Assembly: GCA_017311185.1 (NCBI GenBank)
Contig: JAESUZ010002554.1
Coordinates: 868,001 to 932,000, forward strand
Source: Proteles cristata cristata
Lineage: Eukaryota; Chordata; Mammalia; Carnivora; Hyaenidae
Direction: 5' to 3'
DNA length: 64,000 bases
Within the stretch, counting starts at the first letter, position 1, and the number at the start of each line of letters is the position of its first letter. Shown piece after piece: positions 50,117 to 62,457 of this stretch. The position numbers and the translations under genes were made by a program. The notes below the pieces were generated by a model, which was not told the origin of the DNA, made no database searches, and saw only the letters and a program-made list of their open reading frames with translations.

Positions 50117-50290
50117 AACATCTGGGGTGGCTCAGTCAGTTAAGCATCCGACTCTTGGTTTTGGCTCAGGTCACGATCTCACTGTGTCGGGCTCGTGTTG
50201 AGCATGGAGCCTGCTTAAGATTCTCTCCCTGTCTCTCTGTCTCTCTCTCTCTGCCCTTCTCTCCTGCTCATGGTCTCTCTCTCTCTTACA
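50117..50290 (+). mobile_element. CAN SINE, + strand
   Basis: The head is decayed (ATCTGGGGTGGCTCAGTCAG), with GTTAAGCATCCGACTCTTGG and a CT-rich region. Its usual A tail has become a tetranucleotide microsatellite. Confidence 0.85.
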
Positions 50291-50356
50291 CACACAATAG
50301 ATAGATAGATAGATGATAGATAGATAAATAGATACATACATACATACATACATACA
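50291..50356. repeat. (GATA)n(CATA)n microsatellite
   Basis: ATAG repeats give way to CATA repeats directly after the SINE at 50117, so it probably grew from the SINE tail. Confidence 0.93.
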
Positions 50357-51458
50357 CAAACGAAAGCTTTTAAAAAGAAGATGTGCACTATTATTTGAAA
50401 AATAAGTTTAACTTTGTATATAAGAATGAATAAAGAGGACTATTTTCTGTATTTGATATTTTATTCTGCTTGTCGTTGAACCCTCCAGTGCCTATTGCAG
50501 TGCCTGGTACATAAAAGGGAATTGTTATACAGTCACTCTGTGTGTGTTTGTGTATGTGTGTGAGCCTCCCTTCCGTGCAAGACAATGAAGTCTTCTATCA
50601 TCACATGTCACCTTCTGTTCATGATGGGCTAATCATTATATCTACTTCTTCCATATAAATTCTACATTGTCCAAGTAAGTTCTATTTCTTCTAAGTAAGT
50701 TTAGAGTCCTGGAAAATAATGTGTGAAAAAGGTGAGATTCAGGACACTGACACAATTTCTGAAGGCCAAATATGTAGTCATTTACGCAATCATTATCAAT
50801 GCTGATGTACTTAGTCTATAATACCTCGTGCCTGTCCTTTCACTTATATATTCTTCGTGTCCTCAAATTTGGTGTGTTTCTTACTAAAAAGAAGTCATGT
50901 ATTCCTAAGTAAAGTGAAGTTTTATAAAAATACTCAGCAAAGGTTTAGATTAAATGAACCAAAATACCCGTATTAAAACAGAAAATCCCAGAGAACAAAT
51001 CAAGCAAGATGAGAGTGGGGAGCCTGCAGAAACTGGGAGCTATTACACTGCACTTAGAAAATGAATTGTATAAGTAAAAAAAGTAAATAATAGGATAGAA
51101 ATGGCACAATGTACCAGGTTACAGTCTCTGTTAAAATCAATAAATTGCATTAATATTTCCCTCAGCAGATCAAGTTTACTCATTTAGTGTCATAAAAATA
51201 TTTTTTTCCAAAAGGCACGTGCAACTGGATGTCAATTAAAATAGCACAAGTATGATTAGTTACACTTTCAATTTGTGCAGCATTTTTGTCCTTTAAAAAA
51301 TTTTTCAGAGCTTTTATGCAAACATAATTATCAAAGTGCCTGTGTCATTGGTTCTGAACTTATTATCTAAAACTTCTGGAAGAAACAAGGAATTCTTTTC
51401 ATCTGGATCCTGATTCGGCACATTTATTTACTTTTAGTCACTGTGTTTCTGTTTACAG
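50357..51458. other. DNA just upstream of the first BBOX1 coding exon
   Basis: An L2-like 3' fragment lies at about 50480-50530. The rest is unassigned. If BBOX1 begins further upstream, this is its first intron. Confidence 0.4.
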
Positions 51459-51667
51459 CATGTGAAATACTCTCAGCAGAACAAAGTCCCCGTGTTAATC
51501 AGTCAAACCAAAGACTCTGGCAGCTGACTGAGCAGCAGGAGCCAGAGTCCACTTGAATGGTTCACACTCTTAGAAGTCAAGTTCGGACTTGATCCGCCTG
51601 AGATTCCTTTTAACACAGATTTGTCCTAGCAGGTAGTTGACCGGATTTACCTGCGAGGACCAGAAAT
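51459..51667 (+). other. BBOX1: Probable BBOX1 5' untranslated part of the first coding exon
   Basis: A good acceptor, 'ctgtgtttctgtttacag', ends at 51458, 209 bases before the start codon. The stretch holds two upstream ATGs: one at 51460 followed at once by TGA, and one at 51557 opening 11 codons to TGA (51590-51592). Both are out of the way of the main start. The exon boundary is inferred, and a later acceptor near 51629 is also possible. Confidence 0.45.
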
Positions 51668-51886
51668 ATGCACTGTGCCATCCAAAAGGCAGATGTGGTG
51701 GAGGGGGCTCACTTGATGCACGTCGTCTGGCATGATGGGGCAGAGTCTCTCTACCCTGCTGTCTGGCTGAGAGACAATTGCCAGTGCCCCGAGTGCTACC
51801 TGGATTCTGCAAAAGCACGGAAACTTCTCATCGAAGCTCTTGATGTGAACATTGGTATTAAAGGCTTAACATTTGACAGAAAAAAG
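51668..51886 (+). CDS. BBOX1: BBOX1 coding exon 1 (residues 1-73), gamma-butyrobetaine dioxygenase
   Basis: Encodes the N-terminus of the Fe(II)/2-oxoglutarate-dependent dioxygenase that hydroxylates gamma-butyrobetaine to L-carnitine in the cytosol, the last step of carnitine synthesis (mainly kidney and liver). It is recognised from LYPAVWLRDNC, YLDSAKARKLL and EALDVNIGIKG, which match the vertebrate protein almost throughout. C38, C40 and C43 supply three ligands of the N-terminal zinc site. The ATG context has A at -3. The exon ends AAAAAG|GTAATT, a good donor, after exactly 73 codons (phase 0). The frame runs on into the intron by chance to 51979, so that read-through is not protein. It joins 53199-53313. 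Confidence 0.96.
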
Positions 51887-53198
51887 GTAATTATCACTAA
51901 ATTATCTCTCCTTTATCTCCCAAGTTCAGTGAAGGGGTTAGTCTCCAATAAGTTAAGTAATGAATTATTTTTCATTTGATCAAACATGGCCATGTGTGTG
52001 TTGTGCTTGGTGCAAAGTAGGCATGCTCAGTAAATGGAAGCTTCTGTTACTGTTGTTAGTGGTTTATTACTACTATTATTTTTAATAAAACTTACAGTAT
52101 TGCTCATTATTCCTTCAGTAAGTGACAACCCTGAAGACACAATCAAACTATTTCTATAATAACAAGAATGCTTCTGGGACTCTGTTTACTCATTTGTAAA
52201 ACAGGGATACTAACGGGACTTGTTTGTAGAGATGATGTGAGGATTCAGTGAGGTAATAGGGGTTAAAATGCTTAACATGGTGTCTGACATGCAGTAAGCT
52301 CTGAAAAACTTGTATTGACTACTGTATATTTAATCAAATGACTGAGTCTATATGCAAAGTTTGTTCTATAACTCCGGAAAATAAACCTCTCAAAACCACA
52401 GAGTAGATGTGGTCACCAGCCTGTGTTTCTCTCTTCCAAACTGACTAGGATAGTTCTCAGAAAAGCAAGTATGACCGCGAGGTCATGGGTCTTCCCTTTC
52501 TTGTCTTCATCTGAACTGAAGGACTTTACTCCCAGGGTTCACTGCTTGCTAGCTGTGTGACCTTAGAAATATTTACTCTGATATTCCTCACTTGGAAAAT
52601 GTGAATAAGAGTAGTACCTTCTTTCCAGGGTTGTATGAGGACTAGAGGACTTATGCCTGTAGTGTTCGTTATACAGGATGCACTCAGAGTGCTGTTGTCC
52701 TGTATTATTATGACATTAATTGTCATATTAATTAAGTATTAATCATATTATTAAGTATTAATCATATTATTAAGTATTAATATTATTATTATGATGATCT
52801 GCCTCATCATCATCATTTCCTAGTTCTGATACTCTTGGAAGGAATATTAAATTCAGTAAGAGCTGACTTTAAGTCATCACAGAAAGTTTGGAAACAACAG
52901 ATTTAGGAAATACAGAATAAGAACTTCAGATCTAGCCAGATTTTACTTCTTCTGTGATATTTAAGGGGCCTCAGACCTCCGATGTATCCCCTCGGCTTCC
53001 AGTTCTCTTGTCTTCCAAAAGTCTATTCTATATGTGTGAGTACATAAATAAAAATAAAAAATAAAATAAAATAAAAAGCAAGGGCTAGTTGGATCCCCTG
53101 CTTATCTTAAATTAACATTAAAAAATAGAGCAATAAGGAATGAAAGTACATAGAAGCATAATATACATATAGGTGATATCTGCTTTCTGTGTTATAAG
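51887..53198 (+). other. BBOX1: BBOX1 intron between coding exons 1 and 2
   Basis: A 1312-base phase-0 intron with GT and AG ends. It carries MIR-like copies at about 52180-52325 ('tttactcatttgtaaaacag') and 52540-52720 ('agctgtgtgaccttagaaat'), a 19-bp tandem repeat and an A-rich run at 53043-53077. Confidence 0.85.
52731..52790 (+). repeat. 19-bp tandem repeat, about 3 copies
   Basis: Units ATTAAGTATTAATCATATT begin at 52731, 52750 and 52769, the last one incomplete and running into a TATTATTAT run. Confidence 0.9.
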
Positions 53199-53313
53199 GT
53201 TTATATCACGTGGCCAAATGAGCATTACAGTGAATTTGAAGCTGACTGGCTGAAGAAAAGATGCTTTTCACAGCAGGCCAGAGAAAAACTCCAAAGAGAA
53301 TTATTTTTGCCAG
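53199..53313 (+). CDS. BBOX1: BBOX1 coding exon 2 (residues 74-111)
   Basis: Continues the frame as VYITWPNEHYSEFEADWLKK and the following RCFSQQAREKLQRELFLP, plus one base of codon 112 (phase 1). H82, the fourth zinc ligand of the N-terminal domain, is present. The acceptor is TGTGTTATAAG|GTT and the donor CCAG|GTAACC. Together the two exons give 111 of about 387 residues. The catalytic jelly-roll domain with its HxD...H iron site (His202, Asp204 and His347 in the human protein) is not in the recognised sequence. No frameshift or stop is seen. Confidence 0.95.
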
Positions 53314-54309
53314 GTAACCTTGCCATGGTCTTCAATGTCTTTTAAAACTCTTATGGTAAGACATTTGCTCAGGAGCAGATATAAACCCTTGTGCCTTGGT
53401 TACACCGTTATTATAATTTATGCAGGATGTTTAATGACTTACCAATGCAGATCGTTTGGGTAGAGATGAAAGGAAATATAGAGGAGTTCTAGACATTCAA
53501 AAGAGACAGGAAAAGGCAAAGTGCAGCAAACTGGTATGCTTGTCATCTAAAGTGAAACCTGGTACACCAACACACCCTGAGTGTTCTCAGCAAAGGAGCA
53601 GGATGAACCAGAGGCACACTCACCCTTCTTAATTCTAAAGCGAGAACAACACAAAACCAACGCAGCAGGAATTCCTAACCTGGTATCCACAGATAAAAGT
53701 ATGTGATCCCTGAGCCCCATGAAATTATATGAACGGCCTTGAGTGTGCACGGAGCATGTGTGCAAGTGTATGCGTGCATGCATGTGCACAGCAAATCTGT
53801 GTGGGGAGAGTTAGTGGGTCTCAAGAGAATCAGTGACCACAAAAATGTTCAGAATATCTGCACTAGATGGATTAGGTGGAAAAAGGCTTTATTCTTGAGC
53901 CAAGAGACAGAATAAAAGAAATACTTAATACCGGTAGAAAGTGAATTGTTTTCTTTCTAGATATTTTGAAGATTTGTATCATAAGACTATGTGATTCAAA
54001 GGCAGATTCCCAAAATATAATGATTCTTATGTATTTACTAGAACTTGACTTCTACAAATACAATAACAAGGCAAGTCTACCTGAACTGTCTTTTCTACCA
54101 TTAACCAGATACATTGGACTGGCCCTGTTGAAATCTGTAACACCAAGAGAGAGATTTCACCTTACTCCTTTCAGATCTGAAATTCTCAAACATGTACAAT
54201 AAGTGGTTTCAAATGTGAGGTTTACAACAGTTTACTGGGAGTGGAGATGTTATTAATTAATAGCCTTGAACCACATAGCCTCACCTTGTCCTGTGGTTAT
54301 CAATAGGGC

Positions 54310-54438
54310 ACGAGGGCGTCTGGATGGCTCAGTCAGGTAAGCATCCAACACTTGATTTCTGCTCAGGTCACGATCTCATGGTTTTTTGAGTTCAAGCCTT
54401 GCATCAGGCTCTGTGCTGGCAGCATGAAGCTGCTTAAG

Positions 54439-54474
<36 letters not shown>

Positions 54475-54530
54475 CCTTCCCCACTCACACTGTCTCTGCC
54501 TCTCTCAAATAAATAAATGAACTTAAAAAA
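54310..54530 (+). mobile_element. CAN SINE, + strand
   Basis: Diverged head GAGGGCGTCTGGATGGCTCAG, a long (CT)n at 54440-54471 and AAATAAATAAATGAAC end. No clear duplication. Confidence 0.87.
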
Positions 54531-55689
54531 ATTAGGACTTGATATTGTCCCCTTCCTGTTCAGGCATAGGCCAGTGTTGTCGAGAACTAGGTTCCTCTAT
54601 GTCCCTCTATGTCCTTAGTCTCATCACTCGGACAACTCACAAGGTTTTGCTCTGGCGCTTTCTGTCTAAACCACCAGGAATCTACTTTCTTCTTTATCTA
54701 GCCCAGCTAGCTGGTCGAATCCAGATGAGTATCAAGAAAAAGATGTTTATCCTGCCTTTCCCCAGTGAGTGTATTGTGCGGAGACTTCAAGGAGTCTCCA
54801 GTTACATAACTGAGTAGCAATAGTCTGGGTCAAAGAGCAGTTTCACAAATGTATTATTATTTTTTATTTATTTTAGATTTCTTTTGGCACTCAAAGTATT
54901 TTTCTTTAACTCTGCCCTAATTTTGCAATCCTGTTGTATTTTGCTTTCATTTCCTTCAAGTTCTTCTTTTGATTATTTCAGGGAATAAAAGCCAACTTTT
55001 TATTACGGCTTAAGCTTTTAAGCATTGTAAAAAGATACAGCCACTCTTCTCCATTAATATTTCTTGGTGAATGCAGTTTTTATAGCTTACATTTCTCAGT
55101 ACCATCAGGCAGTAGCAAAGTGGAAATGATACTACACTCGGTTAAGTCGTGGAAAAATCCAGTCACACTGACAGCAGCAGTCATGAATAATATAAGGAGA
55201 ACTGGCTGCTACTTAGACACTGGAAAAGACTTAAATGGTTTAAAACAAGATCAGATTTTTTAAATATATCCCCAAGCTGTGAAGTTGGTGGATGAGAAGG
55301 AGAAGCAATGAGCCATTTTTGGAGTATTGCTTCTATGGCTCGATGCCTGTAGAATTTGACACCTTATTGATCTGCCATCACTTATTTTCAAACATTTAGG
55401 CTCCAGAACATGTAAACAAACTCAGTTACACTTGTGGAAGGATTTTGCTTTCTGGCTTCAGTGGCAATGTTACCTGTTCCGCTCTTTCCTTAGAGTGAGA
55501 AAAGACTTTTAAAATCTGGCATCAAGATGCAAACCACTTTTTCTTGATCTTCCCTTGGCATTAGGCTTCAAACTCAAAAATGAAAAGACATGATGATTGG
55601 CCAGAAAAAAACTCTCGTCCATGAACAGCTGGAAGGAAGAAGTGGATAATAGTCCTTCCCTCATAAATTTCAATCCAGTTGCACATATA

Positions 55690-56150
55690 TTGGGCTCTGT
55701 TTTGTGCCAGAAACTCAGTACAGAACTACCAAGTTAAAAAAAAAAAAAAGAAAAAAAAAGACACTGATTCTGCCCTCGAGGATTTATCATGTCTAGGAGG
55801 AGGACCCTCACCATGAAAACAAATAAGTGTAATAACATTATTTTAAGTGCAAGAAAGCACGCAAAGCAGGTTAATCATAACACAGAGGAAGGAATCTGAA
55901 GAGACAAAGACATAATCCTTAAAACCAGAAATATGCAAGCTGGATTTTAAAGAATTAGTTTGTCAGACAAAGACAGTAATGAACTTCTTGACAGAGAAAA
56001 GGGCATGTAGAAAATCATGGAAGTGTAAAATATCAGGGTAGGCATCAGAAACACCAGTTAGTTTAATATTGGTAAAGTTAACATCATTAAAGTCACAGGG
56101 AAGAGGGAAGGGGCCTAACCATGAAATGGCTTCACTGCCTTAAAGGAGCT
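55690..56150 (+). repeat. Ancient unclassified interspersed repeat, copy 4
   Basis: Same layout as copies 1-3: 'tgattctgccctcgaggatt', 'atgtctaggaggaggaccct', then 'gaagagacaaagacataatc' and 'catgaaatggcttcactgcc'. An A-rich run at 55735-55760 interrupts it. Confidence 0.4.
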
Positions 56151-56843
56151 CAGTCCAAAACCCTCCGGCAAGGACATTTTCACAACATAGAAATCAGGTG
56201 TATTCCCTTCCATTAAATTTCCAGGTTGATTTTCTTTCTTCCTATATGGCCAGAGAAGTGAGTTTAATATCTTTATAACTTTAAGAAGTTTGCTTTATTT
56301 TCTTTCCAATGCATTTGACATCTTCAGAGTTATATCATTCTGATTTTGGCCAAATGTATATAGTTTCTCAAATGCTTATAAAGCTTGTGGATATCTTCTT
56401 ATCTTCCTTTTTCTGTGATTTCATTCTCCCCTCCTCCAGTAGCCTCTTTGGTTCTTGGTTTGTATTTATCTTACAAAAGAGAATGGAGTGATCAAAGCTT
56501 TATCGGAAATTCTTGGTCATTGTCATCTGTATTGGGTAGACTGGCATGGGGGGTGACAGGGAGCAGGGTTATTATAGCATCATTTAGAACTAGTCCTACA
56601 AAAAAACACTGAGAACTCAGCCTAGGGAAGTAGCAGAGATGATGGGGAAGGATTTGTATTCAGGAGAAACATATATTGACCTGTAGGACAAAAGGTTGTT
56701 GACCTTGTTCTCAATTCTCCACCAATGTAAAAGCTGACTGTTGAAGCCTAGCTTGTAAGTGTTTCCAAACAAATGAATGAAAATTGAAAACTTTAATAAA
56801 ACATTGGAAACATGAAGATTCTTATTAAGGTAATTGTATTTTA

Positions 56844-57097
56844 AGGGCACTGGGGTGGCTCTATTAGTTAAGCATCCTACTTTTGATTTTGGTTCAGGTC
56901 ATGATATCATAGTTCATGAGGTCGAGCCTTGCATCCGGCTCTGTTCAGACAGTATTAAGCCTGCTTGAGATTCTCTCTGTCTCTGTCTGTCTGTCTCTTT
57001 CTCTCTCTTTCTCTCTGTCCCTCCCCAAATAATGCACAAAAGCATGCTCTCTTGCTCTGTCTCTCTCTCTCTCTCAAAATGTATAAATAAACTTAAT
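56844..57097 (+). mobile_element. CAN SINE, + strand, diverged
   Basis: GGGCACTGGGGTGGCTCTATT head, unusually long CT region (56965-57075) and a decayed tail. The duplication is AAGGTAATTGTATTTTA (56827-56843) versus AAAGTAATTATATTTTA at 57098-57114. Confidence 0.85.
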
Positions 57098-57145
57098 AAA
57101 GTAATTATATTTTAGTATATCACATTGAAATGATTATATATTGGG

Positions 57146-57335
57146 GTACAGGGTGACTCAGTCGGTAAGCATCCAACTTCAGCTCAGGTCATGATCTCAT
57201 GGCCCATGAGTTGGAGCCCCATGTTGGGCTCTGTGATGACTGCTCAGAGCCTGCTTCAGATTCTGTGTCTCCCTTCTCTCACTGCCCCTCCCTGGCTTGT
57301 GCTCTTTCTCTCAAAAATAAATAACCATAAAAAAA
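57146..57335 (+). mobile_element. CAN SINE, + strand, diverged
   Basis: GGGGTACAGGGTGACTCAGTC head, 'ggtcatgatctcatggccca', short CT region, A-rich tail. It lies only about 50 bases after the previous SINE. Confidence 0.85.
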
Positions 57336-57339
57336 AGAA

Positions 57340-58990
57340 GTGATGATCCACTAACTTTGGTGTTTAACTTTTAGATGCAAAATTCCCAAAATATAATTGA
57401 TAAGACTAAAATGGGAAAATTGATATATAGTATGATCTTACATGTATGAACCTAAATATTTGTTCTTTTTATTAACATTCAGTGTCAGAATGAGTGCTCA
57501 TTTTCTTTGAATTGGTACTGAAATATTTGTACACTATTCTCTGACTTTAATAATATTTGTTATTTCAAATTGAGGTTTAAAAGATAATAATTTGAAGAAA
57601 AGCTTTTTCCCATGGAGGTGGGCTGCTCACTTTTGTCAGCAGCCCAGGTACATTGTACAATCAGAAAAGAACATTTCCTCTCGGCTCATCATAGCAGAGC
57701 AATTTCGCACCTGTCCCTTTAATCAGTCCATAGCTACCCTTGATCAGTCCATAGCCATCAGTCCCTCTTTTGTTTCAAAAGGAACATGCCACAAAAGGGA
57801 GTCAAAACTCTCATGTAACTGTCAGGTCATTCTAAAACCTCCGTGCCTTTCACATGTCAGAAAAAAAAAAATAAGAGAGCTCCCCTTTTCTTGGAGAAAG
57901 CCATGTGTTGAAAAATCTTGAAGATAAAGATTTTTATTATGGTGCAAAGAACAGAGTAGGTCTGGTGCAGAGGCTATTTTTACAGAAACTTGTCAAAAAA
58001 GCAAAGATCACTATTTTTTTAACTAGCAAGTAATGAACATAATAAATATGTCTAACTCCCAACTCACAATTCACCCCTGTCCCTAAATCTTGCAACATAC
58101 TTTGGCCGTTCCTGAAGCCCCAGAGGCAGAAGTCTTCAGTGCAAGTCAGGGATAGAGTGTGGGTCTTTGCTTCATATATTACTTGGTAGTTAGAAAAAGG
58201 ACTGGGAGCATTTTTTTTTTTCAGGCTGCTTTAGAATGCCCCCACTGTATCAGGGTTGCCAGGTCGCTATGGCTTCGGAACAGCTCTGTTAAAATAGCTG
58301 CAACAGAACAATCAGTCCACCACATCAGGTACCCAAATGCTTTTCCTTCCCAAAAAAAGACCTAGTCAACATTCCCTTCCTGCCATCACCCAGGCTCATA
58401 CTCTCATGCACAGGTGGGAGACTCACTCAAAGTCTTTGTATGTTTAAGAAAAGCCTCTCTTCTGTTTTGCCTATCCTATGTGAAATGGACCTACTGACGT
58501 TCAGAGAAATGTCTTTGGGATTTTGATGAAATGAATACAGGTGTCTTGAATGTCTGTGAGTCTATAAATGTGTATTTAGCTTCATTTTTCTCCATGCCAT
58601 ATTGATGTCTTCCAATGTGTCCTAGTTTTTACATGTCATTTATTATCCCACTCAATTTCTGCATTGTACCTGCTAAACCTGGGCATCATGTCTAAAAAGT
58701 CTAAAGTCCTTACATGAGATGGAGCTGCCCTTGGTCTGTCAGCGAGCCCAAGACAGGAGTTTCCAGGCTTGAAAAGAGCCTTGAGAAGAGCAGGTGCCAC
58801 TGATCTGGACATTGTTTCCACAGCCATCTGCTTACTGTTGGTTTTCACTTCTGAACCTACATAAGGTCCTCTTCCTTTCGCCGTTTCTTATCTCCACACA
58901 TACTTCCAGCAAGAAAACATATAATTCCATACTCAGAGATAAATATTCAAGTAAGTCATTTTACAACTGGATATGTTACAGAATCTATTC
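57340..58990. other. Unassigned intronic DNA
   Basis: A short direct repeat, GATCAGTCCATAGC-like, occurs twice near 57722-57755. No repeat family or exon recognised. Confidence 0.4.
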
Positions 58991-58996
58991 AATTTT

Positions 58997-59203
58997 TGAC
59001 ATTTATTTATTACCGAAAAACAGAGAGAGACAGAGCACGAGCATGAGAGGGGCAGAGAGAGGGGGAGACAGAGAATCCGAAGCAGGCTCCAGGCTCTGAG
59101 CTATTAGCACAGAGCTCGACATGGGGCTCAAACTCATTGACTGCGAGATCACGACCTGAGCCGAAGTGTGACTCTTAACCGACAGAGCCACCCAGGCGCC
59201 CCC
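58997..59203 (-). mobile_element. CAN SINE, - strand
   Basis: The head complement CCACCCAGGCGCCCC is at 59188-59202, with TTTATTTATTACC at the left end. No sharp duplication. Confidence 0.9.
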
Positions 59204-59204
59204 T

Positions 59205-60935
59205 ATAGAATTTTTTTAAAACCTGTATGTTCTTTTATGACTTTTAAAAATTCTTAGATAAAAAACACTAATTATATTCTTTAAAAAAATCATTTTTTAG
59301 TTAGTTAACACCTTCATACAATGAAGCCTCCTTGCATCAATGAATGTTAATGCTAAGCAGGACCTTGAAAAGCTGGTATCTTTCAGTCTTGAAAAAATCT
59401 CGGGATAATTTTTGAGAACCTAAAGTAAATGCATCTTAATTAAGGAAGAGTGATTACAGTCTATTTTCTTTTCATATTTTCTCAGTCTACTCACCACATC
59501 CCAAATTAAGGAAAATATACTAACACTTTTTACTCTTGGAAAAGGAACTTTCTGTTATTACACTAAAGTAATTTTATTTCTTTGAAAAGAGAGTAAAAGT
59601 AGAGAGGGTTTTCTTCAATGTGTGAAAAGCTTCAGTTTCTCACAAACAATTCTTGGCTTTTCTTATAGCCCAGGAATGAATTTTATAACATATGGCAGTT
59701 GGACTGCAAATTTTGAATTTGTAAATTTAGAAAATTCCAAATGGTGACAATTTCAAGAAGTGAAACTGGATAGCTTTATACGCTGGGTTTGTTTTCACCA
59801 AGCCTATACATAAGTTATATGTTTAACCTGTCCTCTTTGCTAGTGCTTATACATGGGGAGATTCGCCAGTCAAAAAAGAGTAGGCAACTGATTAAAAAAC
59901 TATTACTTCTCTCTTCTGGTTCCACTTTGCTTCTTTAAGATGGCAGACCACTGAAACACACAACATTAGTTTTGAGATAATAGATATCTTCATCATACTT
60001 AATTTTTTTTCCTTGAAATATCATTAAATTAAAAATCTATCAAATTATACTTAATTTCTCTATGAAAACTACTATGAAAGCAATCAGCATTCAGAATTAA
60101 ATAATTATTTTGAGAAATTAAATATCACACACAAAAATTTCTTCCTTGAAATTCCAATCCGAAACTTTCAAATGTGTCAATGGGAAAAAAAAATGAATAA
60201 TTTTTTTTCAATTTTCCTATTCCTATAGGGAAAAAAAGATGTTAAAAAATGATATTGCTATTTATACTTTCTATTGATTTGCCTAATTTCTAACTTAGTA
60301 AATTAAAAAAAATAATTTTTAAGCTCTGTTCCATTCAATGGGTTCTCTAACTTTACTATTTTTCTCAAAATTTTGTATTTTCTCAATCTGCAACTTCAAT
60401 CTTAATCAAAAGAGCAACATAGCAATAAATCTGAGTGCTCTTGACCCTAGGCCTTGTTAGGTCTGCTTTTGAGCCACTTACTTTTCCATACCCCCAAATC
60501 TTCATCTGTAGATAGAAATAGTACCTACTTAACTGTCTTAACTAAGTAGCACCTGGTTGGGTGAAAAGAAATGTTGCACTTGACATATAAACTCACTTCA
60601 TCTTCACATCATTGTCTCAGAAGCAGCTGTAAATAACTAGAGAACATTCCTGAGAGGGACTTGACCCTCTTGAACAGTATATCGGTTTACAAAAAGAAAG
60701 AAAGAAGAAAAGAAAAAATGCAGAATTCTATGATTGAAATTCTTTCTCCTTTTCTCCCACTGGCTGTCAGGTTTCTATGCACACTGCCCACTTGCCCAGA
60801 GAAGACTGATATTCAACAGGTTACGGGGGAAGGAATTATATAGGTTGTCCCTCTTGCCAACAGCTTAGTTGGAGCTTTTTATCATCTCATGGCCTGCTTA
60901 CTGAAGCAACATGGCCTCTGTTCACATCCACCCAC
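59205..60935. other. Unassigned AT-rich intronic DNA
   Basis: An MIR-like fragment at about 60470-60590 is possible. Otherwise nothing recognised. Confidence 0.4.
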
Positions 60936-60939
60936 AGCC

Positions 60940-61215
60940 CTGCAAGGTGATCTTCCTGATGCCCACCTTCATCTCCCATCCCCCTTGCTCCAATGTCTCA
61001 CTGCAGCATGATAAACTCCTAAGCCTTCACTGGAGCTTTCCAATCATCCCACAATCTGGTGCCTCCTCCACATCCGTGTAGATCCCTACTTTTGTCCAAG
61101 CCCTGACTGTTTCCTGGATCACTTATCCCATTCTTCCAGTCTGAATTGACTTCACCCATTCATTCTGCACCTCCCATTTCAGTGAAGCCCTTTGTCAGCA
61201 ATTCCACCCTATGTT
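60940..61215 (+). repeat. L2 LINE 3' region
   Basis: 'tctcactgcagcatgataaa', 'actggagctttccaatcatc', 'cttttgtccaagccctgact' and 'ttctgcacctcccatttcag' follow the L2 consensus. Confidence 0.65.
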
Positions 61216-61265
61216 TCTATTATCCCTAAGCCAAATTACAAACTACAGATAAGAAAGAAAGCCCA

Positions 61266-61481
61266 AGGGGCCCCTGGATAGCTCAGTTGGTTAGGCATGT
61301 GACTGGCTCGGGTCATGATCTCACAGCTTGTGAGTTGAGCCCCATGTCAGGTTCTGTCCTGATGGCTCAGAGCCTGGAGCTGCTTTGGATTCTGTGTCTC
61401 CCTCTTTCTCTACCCATCCCGTGCTCACACTCTGTCTCTCTGTCTCTCAAAAATGAATAATAAAACATTAAAAAATTTTTT
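61266..61481 (+). mobile_element. CAN SINE, + strand, diverged
   Basis: GGGGCCCCTGGATAGCTCAG head, then the usual layout. Duplication AAGAAAGAAAGCCCA (61251-61265) versus AAGAAAGAAATCCCA (61483-61497). Confidence 0.88.
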
Positions 61482-62097
61482 AAAGAAAGAAATCCCAGAA
61501 AATAGACCTAATTTCACCAGTAATACTAAAATGCAAGGCTGTGGCTTTGACTCTCTGCAGTATCAACTTGACTTAGTTTCATAAATGACCTGAACTTCAT
61601 TGTTCATAAGTTAAAAAAAAAAAAAAGGCAATGACACTCAGTTTTGGAATGTGAAGAATAAATGATAAAATATAAGTACTTGTTCCCTTTTTTCTCCAGT
61701 TTAGTCAGACATGAACATAGGAGCAGAGGTATAGCAAAGAGTAGTTGGGTAAGAACAGAAAGGGAAATAGTGGCATGGCAAAGTCTTACATTTGAGTTCC
61801 CCTTACGTGGAGAATAATCATGTCATATTCCTGACTAAAAACATGAGACTGGCTTAGAGGTAAACTGTTGGCATGAAAAGGATTTTAATCACTCAGACAT
61901 TGGTTTGAAGTCCAGGCAAAAATTTCATCTACCTGGCAGATAGTTTCATTTAAATAAATTTAAGGAAGACAATGAAAAGACCAGGCAACTATCAACTTAA
62001 TTCCAATCAGGGATGTAGAAATATTTACTGAAGCTGGGGTGATCAGCAAAATTGGGAGAAAGGGGCTGTGTTACCTATTAGATAAGGACTGCTACAG

Positions 62098-62318
62098 GGG
62101 CGCCTGGGTGGCTTAGTCGGTTAAGCGTCCGACTTTCGCTTGGGTCATGATCTCGCGGTTCGTGGGTTCGAGCCCCGCGTCGGGCTCTGTGCTGACTGCC
62201 AGCTCAGAGCCTGGAGCCTGCTTCAGTCTGTGACTCCCTCTCTCTCTAACCCTCCCTTGCTCACGCTCTCGCTCTCTCTCTCTCCCTCCTAGAAATAAAT
62301 AAAAAATTAAAAAAAAAA
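62098..62318 (+). mobile_element. CAN SINE, + strand, young felid type
   Basis: Nearly identical to the copy at 48398. Its A box is TGGCTTAGTCGG (62109-62120) and its B box GGTTCGAGCCC (62165-62175). The exact 19-bp duplication TAGATAAGGACTGCTACAG is at 62079-62097 and 62319-62337. The perfect flanks mark it as one of the youngest insertions here. Confidence 0.97.
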
Positions 62319-62457
62319 TAGATAAGGACTGCTACAGATGAAAATGCCAGCCATCAGCAGATATATTATATTCCATGTATGAGCTACATCTTTTGATGAA
62401 AAAAATCTCTGATCCAAACTACCTCCAATTTCATGACCATGTAAAAGTAGATAATCT

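Noticed and set aside
51887..51979. Continuation of the BBOX1 frame past exon 1
   Set aside because: A good donor at 51887 and the perfect in-phase join to 53199 show that this is intron read-through.
57592..57921. 109-codon frame in the BBOX1 intron
   Set aside because: It does not resemble BBOX1 or another known protein, and no splice or promoter evidence supports it.
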